In this document: positions 30,011-37,784 of the stretch, piece by piece
Numbering within the stretch: the stretch's first letter is position 1
How the letters are laid out: every line of letters starts with the position of its first letter
Assembly: GCF_003352915.1 (NCBI RefSeq)
Contig: NZ_CP022314.1
Location: 3,381,620-3,445,619, forward strand
Origin: Arthrobacter sp. PM3
Lineage (GTDB): Bacteria; Actinomycetota; Actinomycetes; Actinomycetales; Micrococcaceae
Direction: 5' to 3'
Length of the DNA stretch: 64,000 nucleotides
Position numbers and translations under genes: made by a program
The notes under the pieces: generated by a model
The model's database searches: none
Told to the model about the DNA's origin: nothing
Seen by the model: only the letters and a program-made list of their open reading frames with translations

Positions 30011-30843
30011 TGTGGTTTCTCCCCATTTGGTGTAAAGATCACGATGACTTTATAGGAGGCTGGGCCTAGAAGCCTTCTGTGACATGCCAGGGAGAAGGCT
30101 GAGTCGATCCTGATCCTCTCCTGACAGCGTAGGGTGCGACCCTGAAGGTACCAGCGTCATCCGCTCAGGCAACATAGGCCGTCGAAACCGAGGCAGCCTC
30201 CTACAGGGAAGGCCGCGCCCAGTTGGACGCGCAAATCCTCGATAGGGCAGGGTGCTGGTGTGGGGCCTGAATGCTTCCCGGGAAGCCGCCTAACCCGTCG
30301 CTATCAAGCTGCACGGCTCGACTACTACCTTTTGCGCCTTGCTCGCTTGTCTCTGAGCTTTCATTACAGCGCCTGCGGATGGTGACAATGTTTTCGAAGC
30401 TGTCTTGGCGGTCATGGGCGTAGGGCCGATGCAAGCAGTGAGGAGAACGTCGAGGTTGGCTTACTGATCGAAGAGATTGCAGATATCTACAGCGGTGGGA
30501 AGACTCCGCGCGGGAGTTAGCGACCGTCCGAGCCCCGCTCCTCCGACAGCGCCCGTTTCAGGCGGTGTTAGCGGCCATTGCAGCGCGGACCGGCACTTCG
30601 TTCATGCGCCCGCCGGACATGCCAACTGCCGTTGTCAGGTGCATCTACGTCCCTACAGCCCTTGCAAGCGAATGCATTGCTTCGTCATTGCCTGGTATGG
30701 GCTGAAGTGTTCGCTGCAGATGCTATGCGTCGCAGCAATCATGTGCTGCTGCGCTCCGTCAAATAGGGACTTTTGCAGCGCAATAGTGGGGACACTCGTG
30801 CTGGACGCCAGACCTGCCCGTGAGTCACAGTAGGGTCGTCATC
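30011..30843. other. Gene-poor gap with a possible HsdS remnant
   Basis: 833 bp without a convincing intact gene. The only protein-like stretch is 30428-30520 on the plus strand, which reads EEIADIYSGGKTPRG and then stops; this resembles the start of a target-recognition domain of type I restriction HsdS proteins. It is too short to be sure. The rest shows no clear motif, and no integrase remnant was detected. Confidence 0.35.
30831..30836 (+). promoter_or_regulatory. -10 element for leaderless PLD-like gene
   Basis: TAGGGT, 7 nt before a GTG at 30844 that is directly followed by ATG at 30847. This supports a leaderless start rather than the upstream in-frame GTG at 30820. Confidence 0.5.
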
Positions 30844-31815
30844 GTGATGAATGAGGGTTTGGTCCAAACCAACGCTGCAAACTGGCTGTATCGAGCCATC
30901 GACGAGGTCGACGGCGATGTGCTCCTAGCCAGCCCCTATGTTTCCCCTGATGTGTGCAGGCGGTTGGCGGCAGCCGGTAAAGCGTCAGATTTTAGGTGGC
31001 ATCTCTTCACATGCCTGGACCCGACCGCGGTTGCCAACGGCTATCTCTCTGTCGAAGGCTTGTTTGAACTGAAGCATAACGGTGTCAACGTCAGCCATGT
31101 TGACCGGCTGCATGCCAAGACGTTTATTGTTGGAAGCCGTGGCTTCCTCGGATCAGCCAACCTCACCGGTGCCGGGCTGGGCAGCTCGAAAGCTGCCAAT
31201 TTCGAGCTAGGTGTTGAGCTGGGCGCTGCCCAGATAGACGGAGTCAGGGAAGCCATGAGTACTTGGCCCAGTCGAGAAGTTACGGCCAACGACTTGGAGA
31301 AGCTTCTTCTGCAAGCCCGTCAGCTAAGCGAAGCAAACTCGCCTGCTTCGGGCAGTTTGGACAAAGACTCTGCTCGGGCTCTTGTTGAGCAGTTGCTGGT
31401 TGATGCCCGTGATGAAACCCGGACCTTGTGGCTGAAATCCGAGTACGGTGAACCGGCACTGGACCAATGGCGCGGCGAGTGGTATTTCGGAAGCCCGGCT
31501 AAAGGCCGACCCAGCATCAGACCAAGAGACTTGGTCGTCATTTGCGCACAGACCCGGGACTGCTACGCCGTCGTGGAAGTGACGTCCGAGCCAATATTCC
31601 TCCCTGATGATTACTGTGCTGAAAGGGGCGAAGAGGCCGATCGTTGGCCATGGGTGAGTCGGACAATACCGCGCTTCGTGCCGGATGAATTGCTGGAGCT
31701 CAAGGCACATGAACTCGTTCGCAGCACGGGTGGGCTGCAGAATGGTCACATCAAGCTGAAGTTTGACCAGTTCACCTTCGGTGTTCGTTCCCTCGCCAGA
31801 CTCGTGACGGATTAG
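30844..31815 (+). CDS. PLD-like (HKD) phosphodiesterase/nuclease-family protein
   Basis: 323 residues. The N-terminal half has one phospholipase-D-type motif: H90-A-K92 and G103-S-A-N106 in the arrangement HxK...GSxN, as in single-motif PLD nucleases that act as dimers. The usual Asp (position 97) is Gly, so activity is uncertain. The C-terminal half (about 165-323) contains a second domain (EWYFGSPAKGRPSIRPRDLVVI) that may bind DNA or a ligand; not recognised. GTG 30844 or ATG 30847 start. It is the last gene of element 1, ending 41 bp before the right-end arm. Confidence 0.75.
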   Translation: MMNEGLVQTNAANWLYRAIDEVDGDVLLASPYVSPDVCRRLAAAGKASDFRWHLFTCLDPTAVANGYLSVEGLFELKHNGVNVSHVDRLHAKTFIVGSRGFLGSANLTGAGLGSSKAANFELGVELGAAQIDGVREAMSTWPSREVTANDLEKLLLQARQLSEANSPASGSLDKDSARALVEQLLVDARDETRTLWLKSEYGEPALDQWRGEWYFGSPAKGRPSIRPRDLVVICAQTRDCYAVVEVTSEPIFLPDDYCAERGEEADRWPWVSRTIPRFVPDELLELKAHELVRSTGGLQNGHIKLKFDQFTFGVRSLARLVTD

Positions 31816-31856
31816 GTTGGCAATCGGCTTCTGGTGATTCTGTGGCCGCGGGCAAA

Positions 31857-31966
31857 GTGTTGACTATGTCAACGCTTGGGGCTTCGGATCGGGAAGTAGT
31901 CGGGCAGGATGGTCCGTATCTCGTATGTTTTCGGGGCTCCCTAGTGTTTGCAGGCCAGGGAATGCC
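31857..31966 (+). repeat. Right-end arm of element 1
   Basis: 110 bp from an inverted repeat GTTGAC-TAT-GTCAAC (31859-31873) up to att copy 2. The element 2 right end has the same layout over 111 bp (36686-36796), with shared words TTCGGA, TGTTTGCAGG and GGAATGC. The inverted repeats look like arm-type binding sites for a recombinase or excisionase. Confidence 0.75.
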
Positions 31967-31988
31967 GTTCGAGTCCCACCTCGGGCAC
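31967..31988 (+). repeat. Attachment-site core, copy 2
   Basis: Identical over 22 bp to the tRNA-Leu 3' end at 20676-20697; it forms the junction between elements 1 and 2. The rest of the tRNA is absent here. Confidence 0.9.
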
Positions 31989-32049
31989 GGTGTTTCCGCA
32001 GGTCAGAGGCTTTTTGTCCTTTTGCTGTTGACAAAGCTTGACTTTCTGG
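31989..32049 (+). repeat. Left-end arm of element 2
   Basis: 61 bp nearly identical (5 mismatches) to 20698-20758, including TGTTGACAAAGCTTGAC. Together with the att core the repeat is 83 bp. Between 32050 and 32216 no gene is seen. Confidence 0.8.
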
Positions 32050-32216
32050 TCGAGTCCGCGCCTGACGGCCCGAGCGGGTTCTGGCCGAGTCCGTGCCATC
32101 GGGCTCCGGGGGCGGTCGTCATGTCTCATCGCAATGGTCCTCAATCGCTCTCGTTCTCGGTTCTCGATGCGAAGACACCGGTCCGCGCCTTTGTGATCGG
32201 CACCGAGGGCAAAGAT

Positions 32217-32675
32217 TCAGACCGCGAACTTGTGTTCTATCAACGGTCGCCCAAGCTTGGACTGCTGGGCTTTGGAATCAGCCTGAACCGCCCGGCGCTG
32301 CGGTTGCCTCCGATCTCGTCCCAGAAAATTGGCGCTCAGGGGAGCGAACATGATCACGTCGACCCCGGCAAGACAGATCAGAGATCCGATGACGTCCCAG
32401 CTGTCGGGGCGGAACCCGTCGAAGGCCATTCCCCACGCAAGGGATCCCGCGACGAAAACGCCGCCATACGCGGCCAGGATCCTGTCGAAGTGTGCGTCGG
32501 GCTGCAAGGTCGCAACGAAACCGTACAGGCCCAGGGCGATGATGCCGATCCCGGCTCACCACCAGGCACGGTCCTCCCGAACGGCCTGCGACACTATCTA
32601 CGCGCCGCCTATCTCAGCGACAGCGGCCAGGATGAAGAGCAGAACAGACGTTGCAATGGTCATGATCCTCATCAT
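32217..32675 (-). pseudogene. YnfA/UPF0060-family small membrane protein, pseudogene
   Basis: Reading the minus strand from the ATG at 32675 gives an N-terminus typical of the family (MTIATSVLLFILAAVAEIGG), then two in-frame stops (TAG and TGA, about 14 codons apart), then the intact C-terminal half ([52 protein letters not shown]). UPF0060 proteins are four-helix membrane proteins related to small multidrug transporters. After the usual end the frame runs on for about 40 codons of unrelated residues. Clearly inactivated cargo. Confidence 0.8.
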
Positions 32676-32815
32676 GCCTGGGGTTTGCAGAGTCCACGAG
32701 GGCCCGAAACCTTGGAAGGGCGAGCGCTTTGCTGTGTCAGCGCCTACCGGCCCCGGCCTGAAAGGCATCTTTTAGCCTCAGCCTGCAGGATTGCCTGCGA
32801 TGACGGTCACCATTG

Positions 32816-33130
32816 CTAGTCGTGGTTCCAGACTTTGATAGCGGAAAATACCAGCAGCAGGACGAGCAAGGGAATTAGGACGAGGCTGGGAACGATACCC
32901 AGCAGGACACCGCCGATCACGGTCCCCGTGATGGAGCCCAGTGTCATGGCGACGGAGCTCCCGGATGCTGTGCTTCGAACCGGTCGTCGTCGGCGCACGG
33001 GTGCGCTGCCTCTCGTTGCGGCCATGGGAAGCTCGGAATCGTCGACGTCCTTGTGCTGTTCGTGCAGCGGGACGTCGAATGGCCGCAGGTTAACTCCATG
33101 TCGGGAGCCTACTCTTCCCCTGTGATTCAT
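32816..33130 (-). pseudogene. C-terminal fragment of a TauE/SafE-like membrane transporter
   Basis: The last 45 residues of this 104-codon frame (about 32816-32955) contain two hydrophobic stretches in the pattern GSITGTVIGGVLLG, PSLVLIPLLVLLLV and SAIKVWNHD, which match the C-terminal end of actinobacterial TauE/SafE (TSUP) exporters. The first 60 codons are Arg/Ser-rich, not transporter-like, and probably a chance in-frame extension. The rest of the gene is missing. Confidence 0.5.
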
Positions 33131-33204
33131 CTGGCACAGAGAGACTACCCCTGCACCCCGGCCGCCGGGGTGGATGCCACGGGCGCTACCGAAGCGGAGG
33201 GTAC

Positions 33205-34233
33205 ATGAAACGCCATATCCGTGCCGTCCTGGCAGCCACTCTTGTTGCCGGCCTCAGCGCGTGCGGGGGAGGGACCCGGCAAGCCTTGTCGACCGAGTCT
33301 GCTGCCGCTACGTCAACGCCGACCCTGACGGCCATTGCGACCCCGTCGCCCAGCCCGACACCCACCCGAACGCACGCGTCCCGGCCGGTGCCCGACGTGA
33401 CCGGGAAGACGTTCGCCGAGGCATACAAGATTCTTATGGATGCGGAATTCTACGGTTACGCCTACGACACGGACGGCTTGAAGTCGATCAACACGACCCC
33501 TGATAAGTCCCTTGTCGTCGTCTCCACCAGCCCGACCGCCGGCACCCTCACGAGCACCTTGGACATCCAGATCAACCTCGGCCGCACCGGGGAGAACGGA
33601 AAGGCCGCGGGCCCGTCCCGATCCCGGTACGAGATCGAATGTGCCCCCAACCTGGGCTTCGACGAGCCAGCCAAATTCCACTCACTCAAAGAGGTGTGGG
33701 CCAGCAAGAGCTATACCGGATCAGACAGCTGCATAGTCCTCTATGACGGCGAGTCAACCCTCGATAAGCCGCCGACACTGCCCGAAGAGCAGAAAATCGT
33801 GGATCTCGTGGCAGCAAACGGCGGCGGGGTGTTCGACGCACCGATCGAAACCTTCGATCACGTGCTGGGATTGTGCATCAAGCTGGATGCCGATTACACC
33901 GACGGGTCCTGGGACCGGGTGGATACGAAGAAGGCGGAGGCCAAAGCCGCCCTCGCGATGTGCCCGGACGCCCCGCACGCGGCCGTTCTGCGGGACGTCC
34001 AGGCCCTGATTACCGTCGGCCCGGGGGCGTACGACGTGGGGAAGTTCATGGAGCCGGGTACCTACCGGACCAAGCCCGGAGCGAAGGACTGCTATTGGGC
34101 GCGGACCACCGGCGGCGGGGACATCATCGCCAACAACTTCATCGGCTACGCTCCTGACGGGGTCACCGTCACCGTCTACGCCGGAGAAGGCTTCGAATCC
34201 CAGCGCTGCGGGTACTGGACGAAAATCGGCTGA
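33205..34233 (+). CDS. Lipoprotein with a PASTA-like domain
   Basis: 342 residues. The signal peptide and lipobox LSAC (lipidated Cys at C20) are followed by a Ser/Thr/Pro-rich wall spacer (about 28-60) and then one PASTA-like domain (about 61-126: PVPDVTGKTFAEAYKILMD and VVVSTSPTAGT). The distal half (about 140-342) has paired Cys and the block VGPGAYDVGKFMEPGTYRT, also seen in other actinobacterial secreted proteins. PASTA domains bind peptidoglycan or related ligands in Stk/PBP proteins. CGGAGGG ribosome site before the ATG. One of two intact genes in element 2. Confidence 0.8.
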   Translation: MKRHIRAVLAATLVAGLSACGGGTRQALSTESAAATSTPTLTAIATPSPSPTPTRTHASRPVPDVTGKTFAEAYKILMDAEFYGYAYDTDGLKSINTTPDKSLVVVSTSPTAGTLTSTLDIQINLGRTGENGKAAGPSRSRYEIECAPNLGFDEPAKFHSLKEVWASKSYTGSDSCIVLYDGESTLDKPPTLPEEQKIVDLVAANGGGVFDAPIETFDHVLGLCIKLDADYTDGSWDRVDTKKAEAKAALAMCPDAPHAAVLRDVQALITVGPGAYDVGKFMEPGTYRTKPGAKDCYWARTTGGGDIIANNFIGYAPDGVTVTVYAGEGFESQRCGYWTKIG

Positions 34234-35032
34234 CCAACACCAAGGTGAGGGCCGCCAAAAATTGATAGATCGTCGCGGAGAGAGCCCGGTCTTTCCTCCG
34301 CGACGCACTCGGCACATATGGTTGGGGTTATCCGCACCCCGGCCACCACCGGAAACGGCATCTACGGCTTTTGGGTCGCGCCCCGGATCACCAAATGGAA
34401 GACAGAGAACGTCCGCTACGCATAGAGATACAAATACGAAAATGCCCCCTTGCCGCCATCAGCCGCGAGGGGGCTTCATTCGTACTGCCCGGGACGATGC
34501 AATACCCGCGCTATCTGCCTCTTGGACTAAGTCGCACGAGCCAGCACGTAAGGTCGGCGCTTGCCAGGAGGTTCACGATCAATTCCAGTATTTTCCGTGG
34601 TCGTTGGCCACACACAAGTATCCAGTCGCATTACATTCAGAGCACGGACTTGGCTCCCACATGCCCATGTTTCTAACTTCGCCGGCTCCGTCGCAGACAG
34701 AACATTCTTCAGTTTGCACGTAACACCGGGTGCAGGTTGGATTGCTCATATTGGGGGCTCACCTTCAGTATGGCTGCTAAGTCGCAGTGCATGATGACTC
34801 CCCATCGTTGCTAGGGGAGGGCTCCCCAGCCTGCCCCGGCAGATGCCTGCACGGTCAGGAACGGATGTTACCTTCGGGGGAGGTAAGAAGAACAGTCTCA
34901 CTTTGGGCGGCTTCCCAATGTTCCTCAGCACTCTGCCGCACAGGTCCCCAGTGCTCCTTAGAGCCGGACCAACGGACAGACACGCGCCCGACTCAACTGT
35001 TAATCGCCCGGGCCTCAGGTTAGGCTCTGCCC
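34234..35032. other. Gap between two lipoprotein genes
   Basis: 799 bp without a recognisable gene. A hairpin GCCCCCT (34444-34450) / AGGGGGC (34468-34474) followed by TTCATT could be the terminator of the preceding lipoprotein transcript. A -10 box TAGGCT (35021-35026) lies 6 nt before the next ATG, suggesting a leaderless transcript. Confidence 0.5.
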
Positions 35033-35461
35033 ATGAAACGAATTTTGGGGGCTGCCGGTGGTGTCCTGCTGGCCATTTCACTCAGCGGATGCGCCACGAC
35101 TTCGGAACCGAGCGCACAAAGCCCATCTGCCTCACCTACGCCCACAAAATCCCAAATCGAACAAGCGCTTGATACCTGCAAGGTGAAGAGCGGCGAGTAC
35201 GCCAGCATCGGTGATGGTGGATACACCATCACCATGCAGGGCGAGCCTAAGAACACTTATGTTGGATTACCGATAACGGATCTTGCCTGCATTCTGAAGG
35301 CGGTAAAGATCCCGGACAGTGTTGTGTCCGAGATTGACTCCACGCGAGCGCTTGACGGCACGCAGAAGGACTCCTGGGACAGGTTCCAGGCATCCTGGAC
35401 TTATCATCCAGACAATGGCCTCAGGATCATCGTCACGGAGTCGAAGTCAGCTCTTCCCTGA
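35033..35461 (+). CDS. Small lipoprotein of unknown function
   Basis: 142 residues: signal peptide with KR at 2-3, hydrophobic core and lipobox LSGC (C20 lipidated), then a Ser/Pro/Thr-rich linker (about 23-42) and a compact domain with two Cys (DTCKVKSGEY, DLACILKAV) that may pair. It resembles many short actinobacterial lipoproteins with a PTPTKSQIEQALDTCK-type linker; no function known. Probably leaderless from the TAGGCT box. It ends 10 bp before the IS256-remnant region. Confidence 0.75.
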   Translation: MKRILGAAGGVLLAISLSGCATTSEPSAQSPSASPTPTKSQIEQALDTCKVKSGEYASIGDGGYTITMQGEPKNTYVGLPITDLACILKAVKIPDSVVSEIDSTRALDGTQKDSWDRFQASWTYHPDNGLRIIVTESKSALP

Positions 35462-35604
35462 GGGCGCTCAGCTAGACGATGTGTAGCTTTCGCGGGGAGA
35501 AGTCGACGTCCGAGCAGGTCGCCGCCGCCTTGAATGGGTGGGGCAAGGTAGGGTCAAGTCCATTTGCGTGGTGTAACGCGGTGGCTGCGTGATTCTTGGG
35601 TTGG

Positions 35605-36336
35605 TTAGGCGCTGAGCGCCAGGTCGGTGGCGGTGTCCTCCTTCGTGTCGGTGGCTTGGGATTGCTGGATGAGGTCGAGGCCGAGGTAGCGGCGGGACTC
35701 GGTCCATTCGTCGTGCTGCTCGGCCAGGACGGCACCGACGAGGCGGATCCCGACGACGTCGGTGCGCCGCCGAATTTCCTTGTCAGCCGTTCCTGGGGGT
35801 TGTCGGACCAGACCTGGCGCCAGAGGCCCTGGGGGAAGGCCGTGAAGGCCAGGATGTCCTCGCGCGCGGCCTCGAGGTGGTCCGCGGCCTTGGGAAGCTT
35901 CTCGGTCAGAGCGTCGAGCACGCGATCGAGCTGGGCATGCACGGAGCCTGCGTCGGGCTGGTCGTAGACCGAATGCAGCAGCGTCTTCGCCCACGGCCAC
36001 GACGCCTTCGGGGTTGCGGACATCAGGTTCGCCGCATAGTGGGTGCGGCACCGCTGCCAGACGGCCCCGGGGATAGCTGCCCCGATCGCCGCAACCAGGC
36101 CGGTGTGGGCGTCGGAGGTCACCAGCTTCACCCCGTTCAGGCCGCGGGCAGTGAGGTCGCGGAAGAATCCCAGCCAGCCCGCGCCGTCCTCGGCCGAGGA
36201 TGCCTGGATGCGCAGGACCTCGCGGTACCCGTCGGCACTGACGCCGGTGGCGATCATGGCGTGGATGTTGACCACCCGTCCGCCCACGCGGACCTTCAGG
36301 ACCAGGGCACCGACGCCCGGGCCAGACCCACCACCG
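35605..36336 (-). pseudogene. IS256-family (mutator type) transposase remnant
   Basis: Minus strand; the N-terminal half is missing. Recognisable segments are GGRVVNIHAMIATGVSADGY, LTARGLNGVKLVTSDAHTGL (second catalytic Asp), VWQRCRTHYAANL and NPQERL, after which the frame shifts to the one ending EWTESRRYLGLDL...LALSA at 35605. The segment corresponding to the first catalytic Asp reads VGALVLKVR, so that Asp seems replaced by Gly. It cannot be active. It separates the upstream lipoprotein from the truncated DUF4357 gene and probably caused that truncation. Confidence 0.85.
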
Positions 36337-36411
36337 AGGGTTTGCCCGTCCTTACGGGGTCAGTCCACAGCCCGCCCATCCCTTTCGGCCTCATTGGCGC
36401 GCCGCCGCGTG

Positions 36412-36606
36412 GCATTGGTCGAACAGGGCATTGCCGAGGTCCGGGGTGATGAGTATGTCTTCGTCAAAGACCACCTGTTCAGCAGCCCCAGCACCGCGGG
36501 TGCCATCGTCATCGGCGGCAGCATCAACGGACGGATCACTTGGAAGGCCGGGGACGGGCGCAGCTTCCAGCAACTGGAGGACCAGTCGCTCGGCTCCGAC
36601 ACCTGA
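36412..36606 (+). pseudogene. Orphan DUF4357 C-terminal fragment
   Basis: 64 codons ending at TGA 36604-36606, with the pattern DEYVFVKDHLFSSPSTAGA, GGSINGRITWKAGDGRS, typical of DUF4357, a domain often found at the C-terminus of GIY-YIG nuclease-family proteins and other island genes. The coding sequence upstream is lost at the IS256 remnant, so the original gene is truncated. It lies 80 bp before the right-end arm, a position comparable to the last gene of element 1. Confidence 0.6.
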
Positions 36607-36685
36607 CATCAGGAACGAAGGGTCTGGGCACGGTCTCGGGAGACAGCAGTGAGATAGATGGAGGAAGAATCTGGGCAAGAAAGAG

Positions 36686-36796
36686 GTGTTGACAGTGTCA
36701 ACACTTTTGCCTTCGGACTGGGCCGTACAAGTGCCGGACTGGCTCGGATTCCACATAATTTCTAGAGTTTCCACTGTTTGCAGGGGCTGGAATGCA
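36686..36796 (+). repeat. Right-end arm of element 2
   Basis: 111 bp starting with the perfect inverted repeat GTGTTGAC-AGT-GTCAACAC (36686-36704) and running to att copy 3; same layout as 31857-31966. Likely recombinase or excisionase binding region. Confidence 0.75.
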
Positions 36797-36818
36797 GTTC
36801 GAGTCCCACCTCGGGCAC
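36797..36818 (+). repeat. Attachment-site core, copy 3 (outer right junction)
   Basis: Third exact copy of the 22-bp tRNA-Leu 3' end. Immediately followed by a perfect terminator hairpin that probably belonged to the tRNA before integration. Confidence 0.9.
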
Positions 36819-36824
36819 AGCAAT

Positions 36825-36847
36825 CCCCCTCGTCAGAGGGGGTTTTT
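36825..36847 (+). terminator. Intrinsic terminator beyond the island (likely original tRNA-Leu terminator)
   Basis: CCCCCTC (36825-36831), loop GTCA, GAGGGGG (36836-36842), then TTTTT (36843-36847): a textbook intrinsic terminator 7 nt after att copy 3. No comparable hairpin follows the tRNA at 20697. Confidence 0.85.
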
Positions 36848-37784
36848 GCTTGAACGGGTGTTGACAATTGTTGACACGAGTCTCTGATGTGTGGTGCCGG
36901 CTTGTTGCCTGGCCGCCGGTTGGCCTGTTCGGTTGTGGGGGAGGGGGTTCAGGGTCGTGGCAGGTGGACCCTCCGCTGGCTCTCTACTAGGCCATGGATT
37001 CCTCTCTTTGGTTCGTCCGGTAGGTCGTGGTTGGCCTACACCTCTTCATAGATGGGAGGGCTTGGCGCGACATGACTTCGGGGCATGGCGCCGAAACCAC
37101 CGGACGTCGGCGCGTTCTTGACGTGAGGAAGCCGGGTTAGGCGCTGCTTTGTCAGGCCAAAAGGGGTGTGTACTTGTGCACACTTAAGTCTGCTTTATTG
37201 GGACTATTGTCAATCATTGGCTTGTCCCTCCTTGGCCTGCATCTGCTCCTTCATTGCTTGGGAGTGGCCATTGCGACATGACAGCGACGCGCAAGCTCTC
37301 CACGGTCCAGGCTTCCTCGACCGCCGTGATCGGCGTCGCGTACCGGCTCGAAGAAGGCCGGGCACACCTCGTCACGGATCCAGCACTGCTCTAGTAATAG
37401 CACGCTCCCGGAATGCCGCAGTCGCCGGCTACATGAGCGATGCCGTCATTGAAATCGCCTTGGTGCCGGTCGCAGTTTCGTGGTAGTTCCGCCGAGCCGG
37501 GCAGACTTCCAAATCTTTCGACACCGCACTTCGGCAGGTTGTTTGGGTCGGTATCACGAGACGTAGTTCTCTCCTTTTTCGCCCAACCGCCCCACCGCTC
37601 AAACGATCGATCGCATTCACCCATCTACACCTGCACAACTATTGTGGGCGGGGTCTGATCGTCGCGGGTTTCCGAAAGGGCTGGGCCGACCGGGAAACGA
37701 CCCGAAGGGTGGGCTCTTGAGGAACAATCCGGGCTCCGGTTGTTCCACGGGCGCAGGGGGCTGCGGCCGGCTACTGTGCCGCGA
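36848..37784. other. Gene-poor stretch after the island
   Basis: About 940 bp with no recognised gene. It starts with direct GTTGACA repeats (TGTTGACAATTGTTGACA near 36860). A 38-codon frame at 37278-37394 (MTATRKLSTVQASSTAVIG...) has chromosomal-looking codon use and may be a gene remnant. No other structure seen. Confidence 0.4.

Larger units (their letters stand above)
20698..31988. mobile_element. Integrated element 1 (11.3 kb)
   Basis: Bounded by the 22-bp att cores at 20676-20697 and 31967-31988. Cargo: a 1244-residue nuclease-tailed protein, a zinc-ribbon/GIY-YIG/BRCT protein, a coupled coiled-coil and DUF4041/GIY-YIG pair, a lipoprotein and a PLD-like protein. Much of 21-25 kb looks clearly less GC-rich than the flanking housekeeping genes, with less biased codon use. 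I found no integrase, excisionase, relaxase or replication gene, so it may be a cis-mobilised or decayed element. Confidence 0.8.
31989..36818. mobile_element. Integrated element 2 (4.8 kb, decayed)
   Basis: Lies between att copies 2 and 3, with a left arm (31989-32049) matching element 1's and a right arm with a perfect GTGTTGAC-AGT-GTCAACAC repeat (36686-36704). Contents are a ynfA pseudogene, a TauE/SafE-like fragment, two lipoprotein genes, an IS256 transposase remnant and an orphan DUF4357 fragment. No integrase was found. The decay suggests it is the older insertion. Confidence 0.75.

Noticed and set aside
30477..30833. A 118-codon plus-strand frame in the element 1 gap
   Set aside because: Cys-rich and random in composition, with no motif, ribosome site or plausible codon use.
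36891..37121. A 76-codon plus-strand frame after the island
   Set aside because: Composition is Gly/Trp/Arg-rich and no family pattern or ribosome site supports it.
20698..37784. An integrase gene for the island
   Set aside because: No open frame shows the R-HxxR-Y pattern of tyrosine recombinases or a serine recombinase start. Only IS256 transposase pieces were found.
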